A DNA stretch of 41,170 nt, taken from NCBI GenBank assembly GCA_036501425.1, contig DASYAI010000031.1, positions 1-41,170 of the forward strand, in the 5' to 3' direction. The notes below the pieces were generated by a model, which was not told the origin of the DNA, made no database searches, and worked only from the letters and a program-made list of their open reading frames with translations. The DNA is from DATKRB01 sp036501425. GTDB taxonomy: Bacteria > Actinomycetota > Acidimicrobiia > Acidimicrobiales > RAAP-2. A program made the position numbers and the translations under genes. The stretch's first letter is position 1. Each line of letters starts with the position of its first letter. This document shows positions 23,964-32,075 of the stretch, one piece after another.

Positions 23964-25103
23964 ATGGACATCCGCAGGAGGCTCCGGCGGCTCGTCGCCG
24001 TCGTTGGTGCCGCCGCCGTCGGGATCGTGGGGTTGACCGCGCTGGTGGCGGCCCCGCCGGCCGGCGCCGCCACCAAGACGACCGTCGGTTTCATCATGGT
24101 CGGTTCCCGATCGGACTACGGCTACAACCAGGCGGTCTATGTGGCCAGCCAGGCGGTGGCCTCCAGCATGAAGAACGTCAAGGTCATCACCGCCGACAAC
24201 GTGCCCGAGAACGAGTCGGTCACCCAGGCCATGCAGGCCATGGTCAGCGCCGGGGCGAAGATCATCTTCGCCACCAGCTACGGGTACTTCCCCTACGCCC
24301 TGGCCTTCGCCAAGGCGCACCCGAGCGTCGTGGTGCTTCACCAAGGTGGCTTCCAGACCGGGGCGTTCCCGCCCAACTTCGGCACGTACTGGGGTGAGGC
24401 GTTCGAACCGGTCAGCCTGGGCGGGATGGCCGCCGGCGCGGTGACCAAGACCAACAAGCTCGGGTTCGTCTACGCCTTCCCGATCAGCCAGACCATCGGC
24501 AACATCGACGCCTTCGAGCTCGGCGCCCAGTTGACCAACCCCAAGGCACAGACCTACCTGGTGAACACCTCGAACTGGTGCGACCCCCTCAAGCAGAAGG
24601 AGGCCGCGTCGGCGCTGCTGTCCCAGGGGGTCGACGTGCTGACCCAGCACCAGGATTGCCAGGCGACGGTGATCGGTGCCGCCAAGGCGGCGCACGCCTC
24701 GGTGGTCGGCTATCACTACGACGCCGAGCCCCTCGACCCCAGCGGGTGGCTCACCGGATCGGCGTGGAAGTGGACCCCCGTCTACAAGTCGATCATCGGG
24801 ACCGTCCTGTCGGGAAAGTTCACCGGCAGCAAGTACAACGCCAACTGGGTCGGGACCTTCGCCGACAACGACAACCCGCTGACCCTGGCGCCGTTCGGCG
24901 CCTCGGTGAAGCCGGCCGTGCGGACCAAGATCCTGGCCGAGGAGGCGAAGTTGAAGCAGCCGGGTGCCTCGGTCTTCACCGGTCCGATCACCTGCCAGGA
25001 CGGCAAGGTGCTCTACCCGGCCGGCACCGTGCCCACGTACGCCCAGATCAACAACATCAACTGCCTGGTGAAGGGCGTGGTCGGAAGCCTCCCGTCGTCA
25101 TGA
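23964..25103 (+). CDS. BMP-family ABC substrate-binding protein
   Basis: A 379-aa exported receptor of the basic membrane protein (PF02608) family. The signal peptide spans about residues 1-35 (MDIRRRLRRLVAVVG, hydrophobic core, PPAGAAT cleavage region) with no lipobox Cys. The mature domain begins TTVGFIMVGSRSDYGYNQAV, the BMP G-x-x-x-D-x-G-x-N motif (here SDYGYN). It continues AMQAMVSAGAKIIFATSYGY and LHQGGFQTGAFPPNFGTYWG. Three later Cys (NWCDP, HQDCQA, ITCQDG, plus INCLVKG) may form disulfides. BMP proteins bind nucleosides or purine/pyrimidine derivatives; the ligand here is unknown. The ATG at 23964 has AAAGGAG 7 nt upstream. It supplies the importer encoded just before it. Confidence 0.93.
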   Translation: MDIRRRLRRLVAVVGAAAVGIVGLTALVAAPPAGAATKTTVGFIMVGSRSDYGYNQAVYVASQAVASSMKNVKVITADNVPENESVTQAMQAMVSAGAKIIFATSYGYFPYALAFAKAHPSVVVLHQGGFQTGAFPPNFGTYWGEAFEPVSLGGMAAGAVTKTNKLGFVYAFPISQTIGNIDAFELGAQLTNPKAQTYLVNTSNWCDPLKQKEAASALLSQGVDVLTQHQDCQATVIGAAKAAHASVVGYHYDAEPLDPSGWLTGSAWKWTPVYKSIIGTVLSGKFTGSKYNANWVGTFADNDNPLTLAPFGASVKPAVRTKILAEEAKLKQPGASVFTGPITCQDGKVLYPAGTVPTYAQINNINCLVKGVVGSLPSS

Positions 25104-25113
25104 CGAGCTGCTG

Positions 25114-26511
25114 GTGAACGACGTGCTGGCCGAGGCCGTTCCCTACCCGTGGCCCTATCACGGCCACCTCGACCCGCAGCGGTGCGCACTGCTGGTGTGC
25201 CGGGACCGGCGGTGGCGGGTCGCCGGTCCGGCCGCCGACGTCGCCGACGTCGAGCTGGACGGCCTGGCCCGGACCGTGTCGGCGGCCGGCGGGTTGGTGG
25301 TGGTGCTGGAGCCGACGGACACCGACAGCGGGGCCGGCACCGACGCCGGTCCCGCGTCGGTGCCCGGGGCCGTCCGGGTCCCGACCCGGGGAACCAACGG
25401 GTTCTCCGGCTCGCCCCTGCACGGGGTGCTCCGACGGGCCGGTTGCCGCGACCTGGTGGTAGCCGGCTGGGGCCTCGAGGGGCCGGTCCACTCGACCCTC
25501 CGGGCGGCCAACGACCGGGGCTACGAGTGCCTGCTCGTCCCCGACGCGTCAACCCCGCTCCTCGCCGAGCTGGTCGATGCCTCGTGCTCCACCGTGGCCA
25601 TGTCGGGGGGCATCTTCGGCGCCTACGCGCCAGCCGTCGAGCTGCGGGCGGCGTTGCAGCGGGCCGCCCCCGGCGCGGTGCGCGGCCCTATGTCCGTTCG
25701 TGTCCCCCATCCAGCGACCGCCAAGGAGACCGCTATGACCCCTGCCGGCATCCATCCGGCCACCGACGCCGACGTACGAGTCGACGTTGACGCCGATCCC
25801 GACGTCCGAGTCGACGCCGACCCCTACCCCTGGCCCTGCGTGGGGACCCTCGACCCCGCCCGGACCGCCCTGGTCCTGATCGACTGGCAGGTCGACTTCT
25901 GCGGCCCGGGCGGGTACGTCGACCGCATGGGCTACGACCTGAGCCTGACCCGAGCCGGTCTCGGACCCACGGCGCGGGTGCTCGAACGGGCCCGGCAGTG
26001 GGGCTGCACGGTCGTCCACACGAGAGAGGGCCACCGCGACGACCTGGCCGACTGTCCGCCCAACAAGCTCTGGCGCTCCCGGCGCATCGGAGCGGGCATC
26101 GGCGATCCCGGACCCGCCGGCCGCATCCTGGTGCGGGGCGAGCCCGGCTGGCAGATCGTGCCCGAGGTGGCCCCGGCACCGGGGGAGCTCATCGTGGACA
26201 AGCCGGGCAAGGGCGCCTTCTACGCCACCGACCTCGGGCTCCTGTTGGAGGTCCGAGGCATCACCCATCTGATCTTCACCGGCATCACCACCGACGTCTG
26301 CGTGCACACCACGATGCGCGACGCGAACGACCGCGGCTACGAGTGCCTGCTGCTGTCGGACTGCACGGGTGCAACCGACGAGGGGAACTACCGGGCAGCC
26401 CTCAAGATGGTGACGATGCAGGGCGGGGTCTTCGGGTCCGTCGCCACGTCCGAGGCCCTCCTCACCGCTCTCGACCGCTCGACGGACCGCTCGACGGCCC
26501 GCTCGAGGTGA
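25114..26511 (+). CDS. Tandem isochorismatase-like cysteine hydrolase with a degenerate first domain
   Basis: A 465-aa protein made of two isochorismatase-like domains. Domain 2 (about 230-455) has an intact triad: Asp in TALVLIDWQVDFCG, Lys in VDKPGKGAFYATDLG, Cys in TGITTDVCVHTTMRDANDRG; it resembles biuret hydrolase/RutB-type amidohydrolases. Domain 1 (about 8-185) is a shortened copy: PYPWPYHGHLDPQRCALLV against PYPWPCVGTLDPARTALVL, and AANDRGYECLLVPDAS against DANDRGYECLLLSDCT. The positions of the triad have changed (Asp to Cys, Lys to Asn, Cys to Pro by eye), so it should be inactive. An Asp/Val-rich linker joins them. A strong internal AAGGAG-N6-ATG (25723-25737) could produce the 258-aa catalytic domain alone. 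The GTG at 25114 has no clear site of its own. The stop overlaps the amidase start (GTGA). Confidence 0.85.
   Translation: MNDVLAEAVPYPWPYHGHLDPQRCALLVCRDRRWRVAGPAADVADVELDGLARTVSAAGGLVVVLEPTDTDSGAGTDAGPASVPGAVRVPTRGTNGFSGSPLHGVLRRAGCRDLVVAGWGLEGPVHSTLRAANDRGYECLLVPDASTPLLAELVDASCSTVAMSGGIFGAYAPAVELRAALQRAAPGAVRGPMSVRVPHPATAKETAMTPAGIHPATDADVRVDVDADPDVRVDADPYPWPCVGTLDPARTALVLIDWQVDFCGPGGYVDRMGYDLSLTRAGLGPTARVLERARQWGCTVVHTREGHRDDLADCPPNKLWRSRRIGAGIGDPGPAGRILVRGEPGWQIVPEVAPAPGELIVDKPGKGAFYATDLGLLLEVRGITHLIFTGITTDVCVHTTMRDANDRGYECLLLSDCTGATDEGNYRAALKMVTMQGGVFGSVATSEALLTALDRSTDRSTARSR
25723..25737 (+). promoter_or_regulatory. Internal ribosome-binding site and in-frame ATG
   Basis: AAGGAG (25723-25728), 6 nt, then ATG at 25735, in frame with the surrounding gene (codon 208). 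It precedes the catalytic second domain and is a much better start signal than that of the full-length protein. Confidence 0.55.
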
Positions 26512-28067
26512 GCGACACGAGCGGGCCGGCGCCGCTGGCCCAGCCGGGTCAGCCGGGCGAACCCGACCGGACCCTCGCCACGCGCTCGATCGACGACGCC
26601 CTCGGGACCCTGCGCGCCCTGGTCGTCGACGATCCCCCGGCGCCCCCTCCCCTGGTGGTGAGCAGCCTGCACCTCGCCCCGTACCGACCCGCGGCCGCCC
26701 CCGCGCTGACCCGCCATCGGAGCGCCGGCGCACCCCGCCCCGTCCCCGCACGGGTGGATGGAGAGGGTCTGGCCGACGTGGCCATCGCCATCGCCAAGGG
26801 CTCCACCAGCTGCCGCCAGCTGCTGGAGGACGCCCTCGAAGCGATGGCGCGGACCACCGACCTGGGCGCCATGGTGCACGTCGATCCCGACGACATCCGC
26901 CGCCAGGCCGACCGGCTGGACGCCGAGGCGGCGGGCGGGCGGGTGCGGGGGCCCCTGCACGGCATTCCCCTCACCGTCAAGGACGTCATCCACGTGCAGG
27001 GGATGCCCACCCGGGCGGGGTCGGTGACCTACGAGGCGCTGGACCCGCCCGAGGGCACCGCGGTGGCCCGCCTGCGCGCGGCGGGTGCGCTGGTGGTCGG
27101 CAAGGTGGCGACCCACGAGTTCGCGCTGGGCGTCACCACGCCCCAGTGCCGCAACCCCCACGACCCCTCCGCCATCGCGGGAGGCTCGAGTGGCGGCTCG
27201 GCCATCGCGGTTGCGACCGGCGTGGGGCTGGCCTCGCTCGGCACCGACACCCGCGCCTCACTGCGGGTGCCGTCCGCCCTGTGCGGAGTGGTGGGCTTCA
27301 AGCCCACCTTCGGACGGGTCCCGGTCGACGGGATCGTGCCGCTGTCGTGGACCATGGACCACCTGGGCCCGATCGCCCGCACGGTCGCCGACGCCGCGGC
27401 CGTCCTCGAGGTGCTGGCCGGCCCGGCCGGTCTCGGGCCGGCCGCCGGGCAGGACCTGGCCGGCCTGGTGGTGGGGGCGCCCGTCGCCATCCTCGAGGAG
27501 GCCGACCCGATCGTGGCCGCCGCGGTCGAGAACGTGCTCGGCACCCTCTCGCGACTCGGTTGCCGGGTTCTCGACGCGCCGTGCCCGAGCGCCGCCGACC
27601 TCGACGTCGCCAATGCGCTCGGCCTGCTGATCAGCCGGAGTGAAGCCGCCACGTTCCACCGGGCCCAGGGCACCGACATCGAGCGCTGCCTGCCCGAGGT
27701 GCGCGACCAGCTGCGGGCGGCCCTCGACATCCCGGCGGTGGACTACCTCGACGCGCAACGCCAGCGCGCGGCGCTCGGTGCCCGCGTCCGGGCCGGGCTG
27801 GCCGGCATCGACCTCCTGGTGACACCGACCACACCGGTGACCGCGCCACGCCGCGACGACTACGAGGGCTTCTTGCTGGTGCTCTCCCGCAACGCCATCA
27901 TCTGGAGCCTGCTCGGCAACCCGGCCCTCTCGCTGCCGTGCGGGTCGTCGGCGGCGGGACTGCCGATCGGTGTCCAGCTGACGGCGGGCCCCGGGCGCGA
28001 GCGGCTCCTGGCCCAGGTCGGGACCGCGCTGGAGAGCGCGCTGTCGACCGGGACCAGCCAGCCGTGA
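26508..28067 (+). CDS. Amidase-signature enzyme (AtzE/GatA-like)
   Basis: A 519-aa amidase-signature hydrolase. Catalytic Lys: GIPLTVKDVIHVQG. Glycine/serine loop with the cis-Ser: AIAGGSSGGSAIAVATG. Nucleophile loop: LGTDTRASLRVPSALCGVVG, where the usual D-T-G-G-S (or D-T-N-G-S) is D-T-R-A-S; the Ser is kept but the two small residues before it differ. GFKPTFGRVPVDG and MDHLGPIARTVADAAAVL are typical of the family. The first 80 residues are Pro/Ala-rich and not recognised. The GTG at 26508 overlaps the upstream stop (GTGA), and its own stop overlaps the AtzH-like gene (GTGA). Being next to an AtzH/HpxZ-like protein and a cysteine hydrolase suggests carboxybiuret-, oxalurate- or similar ureide hydrolysis; the exact substrate is inference. 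Confidence 0.88.
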   Translation: MSDTSGPAPLAQPGQPGEPDRTLATRSIDDALGTLRALVVDDPPAPPPLVVSSLHLAPYRPAAAPALTRHRSAGAPRPVPARVDGEGLADVAIAIAKGSTSCRQLLEDALEAMARTTDLGAMVHVDPDDIRRQADRLDAEAAGGRVRGPLHGIPLTVKDVIHVQGMPTRAGSVTYEALDPPEGTAVARLRAAGALVVGKVATHEFALGVTTPQCRNPHDPSAIAGGSSGGSAIAVATGVGLASLGTDTRASLRVPSALCGVVGFKPTFGRVPVDGIVPLSWTMDHLGPIARTVADAAAVLEVLAGPAGLGPAAGQDLAGLVVGAPVAILEEADPIVAAAVENVLGTLSRLGCRVLDAPCPSAADLDVANALGLLISRSEAATFHRAQGTDIERCLPEVRDQLRAALDIPAVDYLDAQRQRAALGARVRAGLAGIDLLVTPTTPVTAPRRDDYEGFLLVLSRNAIIWSLLGNPALSLPCGSSAAGLPIGVQLTAGPGRERLLAQVGTALESALSTGTSQP

Positions 28068-28450
28068 GCCTGCCCGTCGACCGGCGCCCGGTGCTCGACG
28101 AGGTGACCGCCGCCTTCGAGGCGTACGAGGCCGCCCTGGTCGCCGACGACACCGCCGTACTCAACGAGCTGTTCTGGGAGAGCCCCCGGGTGGTGCGCTT
28201 CGGGATCGCCGACGCGCAACGCGGGCACGCCGAACTGGCGCGCTGGCGGGCCGCCCAGCCGCCGGTCCCGTCGGGTCGGGCTCTCGCCCGGACCAGCGTC
28301 GTCGCCTTCGGCGACGACCTGGCGGTGGTGACCACCGAGTTCAGCTATCCGGGGCGGCCGGCGGTCGGCCGTCAGTCCCAGACCTGGGTCCGCATGTCCG
28401 AGGGCTGGCGGATCGTCAGCGCCCATGTGTCGGAGATCCCTGTGGCGTGA
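28064..28450 (+). CDS. AtzH/HpxZ-like (DUF3225) protein
   Basis: A 128-aa NTF2-fold protein matching the AtzH/HpxZ family in length and sequence. Seen: VTAAFEAYEAALVADDTAVL, LFWESPRVVRFGIADAQRGH, and the C-terminal block VGRQSQTWVRMSEGWRIVSA then HVSEIP. In cyanurate pathways AtzH acts with the amidase AtzE, hydrolysing 1,3-dicarboxyurea; HpxZ is encoded with oxalurate-degrading enzymes. Here it is directly coupled to the amidase by a GTGA overlap, the strongest hint to the cluster's chemistry. The GTG at 28064 is the only start that fits. It is the last gene of the operon and is followed by the hairpin array. Confidence 0.9.
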   Translation: MSLPVDRRPVLDEVTAAFEAYEAALVADDTAVLNELFWESPRVVRFGIADAQRGHAELARWRAAQPPVPSGRALARTSVVAFGDDLAVVTTEFSYPGRPAVGRQSQTWVRMSEGWRIVSAHVSEIPVA

Positions 28451-28457
28451 CCCACCC

Positions 28458-28613
28458 GCACCGGCCTGGAGCGGCGAAAGCGCCGCCCCGCACGGGCCTG
28501 GAGCGGCGAAAGCGCCGCCCCGCACGGGCCTGGCGCGGCGAAAGCGCCGCCCCGCACGGGCCTGGCGCGGCGAAAGCGCCGCCCGCACCGGCATGGCGCG
28601 GCGGAAGGGCCGC
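28458..28613 (+). repeat. Array of about five 32-bp hairpin repeats
   Basis: Units at 28458-28489, 28490-28521, 28522-28553, 28554-28584 (31 bp) and a degenerate one at 28585-28613. Each of the first four carries GCGGCGAAAGCGCCGC, a 6-bp stem with a 4-nt AAAG loop, preceded by a conserved GCACGGGCCTGG segment. The first two differ from the next two by GA/GC in the stem flank. The array lies between the operon end and the aldo/keto reductase promoter. It may act as a transcription terminator, an mRNA 3' stabiliser or a REP-like element; there is no T-tract. Confidence 0.88.
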
Positions 28614-28649
28614 GTAGGGTGGCACCGACCACCGCCCGGAAGGACCCTG

Positions 28650-29645
28650 ATGCGCTACCGCAAGCTCGGCCGCTCTGACCTCGAGGTCTCGGAGATCTCG
28701 CTCGGCTCGTGGCTCACCTACGCCGGCGGCGTCGAGGCCGACCAGACACGGGCCTGCACCGACGCCGCATTCGACGTCGGCATCAACTTCTTCGACACCG
28801 CCAACGTCTACGGCCGGGGTGCCGCCGAGGAGGTCTGGGGGGACGTCCTTTCGGGCCGGCGGCGCGACTCCTACGTGCTCGCCACCAAGGTCTGGGGCGC
28901 CATGTCCGACACCGACCAGGGCCTCGCCGCCTCCCAGATCGCCACCCAGATCGACGCCTCGCTCCGGCGGTTGCGCACCGACCACGTCGACCTCTATCAG
29001 GCGCACCGCTTCGACGTGAACGTTCCGATCGAAGAGACGCTCGAGGCCTTCCAGCAGGTGGTCCAGAGCGGGAAGGCCCGCTACCTCGGGTTCAGCGAGT
29101 GGACGCCCGAGCAGATCCAAGCGGCGATCGACATCGCCGGCCCGGATCTCTTCGTCTCGTCCCAGCCCCAGTACTCGATGCTGTGGCAGGCCCCCGAGGC
29201 GGAGGTGTTCCCGCTGTGCCACGCCAACGGCATCTCCCAGATCGTCTGGTCACCACTGGCCCAGGGGGTCCTGACCGGCAAGTACCAGCCGGGGAGGCCA
29301 CCCCCCTCGGACTCCCGAGCCGCCAACGACGTCATGAACGTGGCCATGAACCTCGTCATGAGCGACGACGCCCTGCGGGCGGTCGAACGCCTGCAGTCGG
29401 TGGCCCGGGACGCCGGGCTCGAGCTGTCCGAGCTGGCCCTGGCCTGGGTACTGCGCCGGCCCGAGCTCGCCTCGGCGATCACCGGGGCCACCCGCCCCGA
29501 GCAGGTCATCGCCAACGCCGCCGCCTCGGGCATCGAGCTCTCCACCGAGGTCCTCCTCGCCGTCGACGAGGCCCTGGGCGAGGTGCCGGTGAAGGGCCAG
29601 ACCCTCGGCCCGCTGGCGAGCGCCGGGGTGACCCGGCGGCCCTGA
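28650..29645 (+). CDS. Aldo/keto reductase (second copy)
   Basis: A 331-aa (alpha/beta)8 oxidoreductase, potassium-channel-beta/YghZ-like. Tetrad: Asp/Tyr in NFFDTANVYGRGAAEEV, Lys in YVLATKVWGAMS, His in LYQAHRFDVNVP. Cofactor elements: FVSSQPQYSMLWQ, QIVWSPLAQGVLTGKY and SAITGATRPEQVIANAAASG. The ATG at 28650 has GGAAGGA about 6 nt upstream, and a -10-like TAGGGT lies in the last hairpin repeat. It resembles the 17523 protein in fold but differs in sequence and is not a recent duplicate. Substrate unknown. Probably independent of the preceding operon. Confidence 0.92.
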   Translation: MRYRKLGRSDLEVSEISLGSWLTYAGGVEADQTRACTDAAFDVGINFFDTANVYGRGAAEEVWGDVLSGRRRDSYVLATKVWGAMSDTDQGLAASQIATQIDASLRRLRTDHVDLYQAHRFDVNVPIEETLEAFQQVVQSGKARYLGFSEWTPEQIQAAIDIAGPDLFVSSQPQYSMLWQAPEAEVFPLCHANGISQIVWSPLAQGVLTGKYQPGRPPPSDSRAANDVMNVAMNLVMSDDALRAVERLQSVARDAGLELSELALAWVLRRPELASAITGATRPEQVIANAAASGIELSTEVLLAVDEALGEVPVKGQTLGPLASAGVTRRP

Positions 29646-29735
29646 CGCTCCGGCTGTCCGAATGCCGTGGTGTCGCGGAGTGCTCCGAGAGCCGGGGTCC
29701 TCCGGCGTCCCCGAATCGCCGGAGTGTCCGGGGGC

Positions 29736-32075
29736 CTACAGCGTCCCGGAGCGCTGGAGGAACTCGAAGGACACCCACCCGGCCGGGATCGGGAGCCAGA
29801 ACGTCGCCACCCGGAACAGCAGCACCGCCGGGACCGCCTCGTGGGCGGGAATGCCGATGGCGGTCAGGCCGGCCGACAGCACCGCTTCCACCGCTCCCAG
29901 GCCGCCGGGGGTCGGGGCGATGGACCCGACCGTGTTCCCCGCCAGGTAGACGGCGGCCGTCGCCAGCAGCGGCGGGTGGGCCCCGACCGCGGCCAGGGCG
30001 GAGTAGAGCGCCAGCACGTAGCCGCTGGTCAGCAACAGGTTCCCCCCGGCGCCGACGGCCAGCCGGACCGGCTGGGAGATGGCCTCCAGCAGGCGCGGGA
30101 TCGCCGTGCGCACCCGGGGCCAGATGCGGGCTCCCAGCAAGGCCCGGCTCGGCGGGATGGCGACCAGCAACCCGACCACCACCACGATCGACCCGAGCCC
30201 GATCAGCAGGTCGGGACCGGGGACCAGCTTGAAGCGGCTAACCCCCGAGCCGGTCAGCACCCCGATGATGAGCAACAAGGGCACCGTGGTCGCCACGTTC
30301 ACGATCTGGGAGACCGCGACGGCTGCCGCGATGGCGCCCTCCTCGACCCCCTGGCGGTACAGGTAGCGGCTGTTGACGGCGACGTGACCCACGGTGGGGG
30401 GCATCGCCACCCCGACGAAGGCGCTCGACAGCTGGACCCAGTACCCCCGGACCATCGACAGCCGCTTCGGCACGAACGCGGCCAGGTTGAGCGCCGCGCC
30501 CAGGTAGGTGAGCGCCGAGCCGACGACGGCCACCACGAACCAGCCGGGGCGCATCGTCTCGAACGCGCCGAGCAGGTTGACCTTCGAGAGCTGGCCGACG
30601 AGGACGAACCCGGCGACGGTGAGGCCGACCGTGCTGACCACGGTCCGCCACCGGAACCGCTCGAGCCGCAGCGGGGCGGTGGTGTCCTCGGGTCCCACGA
30701 ACTCCCGACGGACCTCGGTCAGGCAGGACTGGGCATTGCGCATCGCCGACCAACCCCAGGGCGCGAGGGCGATGGGCTGGAGGATCGCCGCCACCTCCTG
30801 CTCGTCGTCGGGCCGGTAGCCCTTCCGAAACGCCTCGACCGCCTCGGCCGCGCCCACCAGGCCGGCCGACGTGGTCAGCCCCTGGGCCACGTCGAGCCGG
30901 CGGGCCAGGTCCCCGGCGCCGTTCAGCGCCCGCTCCATCGAGGCGAAGCCCGAGCCGGCGGCGCCGACCACGAGGTTCTCCCGCCGCAGGTCACGGTGGG
31001 CGATGCCCGCCGTGTGCAGGCACCGCAGGGCCGCGAAGAGGCCGACCAGCTGCTGCTCGGAGACCCTCTCGTCCGGGGGGGCCCCCGGGGGCCGCCCGAG
31101 CGCCAGGACCAGGGTCTCCGGCGGTAGCTCGGCCAGCAGCAGGACCCGCGGCGCGAGCACGCCCACGCTGGCCGCGGTGTAGCTGGCGAGGGCCTGCTGC
31201 TGGAGCTGGGTGCGGGAGCTGAACACTCCGCTCCCACCCTGGACACCGCGCAGCCGCAGGGCCCGCCACAGCCGGCGGAGCGCACCCGAGCCCCGGGTGT
31301 CCCGATTGGCCAGCAGCACCAGCACGCCGGTGCCGTCCTCGAGCGTGCCGTCGAGGCCCCCGTGCGCGCCGGCGTCCGCCAGGGTGGCCATCGGCACCCC
31401 CGACTGGCGCAGCCAGCGCTGCAGCACCGCGGGATCGGGCCGGACCGACGCCACCGCCAGCAGCCACCGCACCAGGAGTCCCACCGCCCAGCCGCCGAGG
31501 GGCATGGCGAACAGGGCGAAGACCGTAAGGTCGTTGAGACTCAGCTCACTCAACGGGAGCAGTCCCACCGCCAGGACGCACCAGCGGGTCCAGCGCGGGC
31601 GGCGCGCCAGATCGGTGCCGGTGAGGAAGGCGGTGAAACCCACCGACACGACCAGGATGGTGGCGTTGTGGCCGTGCAGCATCGCCGCCGCGATGGCCCC
31701 GCGGCGACCCTTCCACTCGACCACGCACACCGCGGCGATCGCCACCGCCACGCCGAAGGCCACCAGCGCGTTGCGAGCCTCGCGGACGTCGGAGCGCAAG
31801 AGGACGACCGCGGCGACAACCGCCAACGCCAGGCACCCCAGCCCGACGACCGACACGAAGAGGTAGCCGAGCCCGCGCGGAACGTGATGGGTGATCCACG
31901 AAGCGACGTTGTCGGTCAGCTCGCTGGTGCCGATCGGCAGTTCGTGGGCGATGCCCACCAGAACCCCGATGGCCGCCAGCGCGAGCACGGCCACGAACAA
32001 GTCGGCCGGGCGGCGCACCCGCGCTTTGGGCCGGCGGCCGCCCCTCGTCGAAACCGGCTCGTTCACGCTAGCCAA
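29736..32075 (-). CDS. Flippase-like (LPG-synthase TM/UPF0104) membrane protein with an embedded kinase-like domain
   Basis: A 779-aa three-part protein. The N-terminal part (about 1-207) has about five or six membrane segments. A soluble central part (about 210-470) resembles the aminoglycoside/Kdo-kinase-like fold, with a catalytic-loop motif IAHRDLRRENLVVG (about residue 360). The C-terminal part (about 480-775) has about eight segments with RGYWVQLSSAFVGVAMPPTV and NTVGSIAPTPGGLGAVEAVL, matching the LPG_synthase_TM/UPF0104 family related to MprF flippases. The central domain lacks a DFG-like Asp after the catalytic loop, and the N-lobe strand reads VLVLLANRD where a Lys is expected, so it may be a pseudokinase. 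The start is a TTG at 32075 with AGGGGAAG 7 nt upstream; a GTG at 32066 is possible. Likely moves a lipid or lipid-linked precursor across the membrane. Confidence 0.87.
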   Translation of the reverse strand: MASVNEPVSTRGGRRPKARVRRPADLFVAVLALAAIGVLVGIAHELPIGTSELTDNVASWITHHVPRGLGYLFVSVVGLGCLALAVVAAVVLLRSDVREARNALVAFGVAVAIAAVCVVEWKGRRGAIAAAMLHGHNATILVVSVGFTAFLTGTDLARRPRWTRWCVLAVGLLPLSELSLNDLTVFALFAMPLGGWAVGLLVRWLLAVASVRPDPAVLQRWLRQSGVPMATLADAGAHGGLDGTLEDGTGVLVLLANRDTRGSGALRRLWRALRLRGVQGGSGVFSSRTQLQQQALASYTAASVGVLAPRVLLLAELPPETLVLALGRPPGAPPDERVSEQQLVGLFAALRCLHTAGIAHRDLRRENLVVGAAGSGFASMERALNGAGDLARRLDVAQGLTTSAGLVGAAEAVEAFRKGYRPDDEQEVAAILQPIALAPWGWSAMRNAQSCLTEVRREFVGPEDTTAPLRLERFRWRTVVSTVGLTVAGFVLVGQLSKVNLLGAFETMRPGWFVVAVVGSALTYLGAALNLAAFVPKRLSMVRGYWVQLSSAFVGVAMPPTVGHVAVNSRYLYRQGVEEGAIAAAVAVSQIVNVATTVPLLLIIGVLTGSGVSRFKLVPGPDLLIGLGSIVVVVGLLVAIPPSRALLGARIWPRVRTAIPRLLEAISQPVRLAVGAGGNLLLTSGYVLALYSALAAVGAHPPLLATAAVYLAGNTVGSIAPTPGGLGAVEAVLSAGLTAIGIPAHEAVPAVLLFRVATFWLPIPAGWVSFEFLQRSGTL

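Noticed and set aside
26508..26760. First 80 residues of the amidase as a fused AtzG-like subunit
   Set aside because: AtzG-type proteins end in a 'PLxDDxxPAPVF'-like block that I cannot find; the region is just Pro/Ala-rich.
30000..31127. Long plus-strand frames opposite the flippase-like gene
   Set aside because: Rich in Asp, Gln, His and Arg with no recognisable motif, typical of antisense frames over a high-GC gene.
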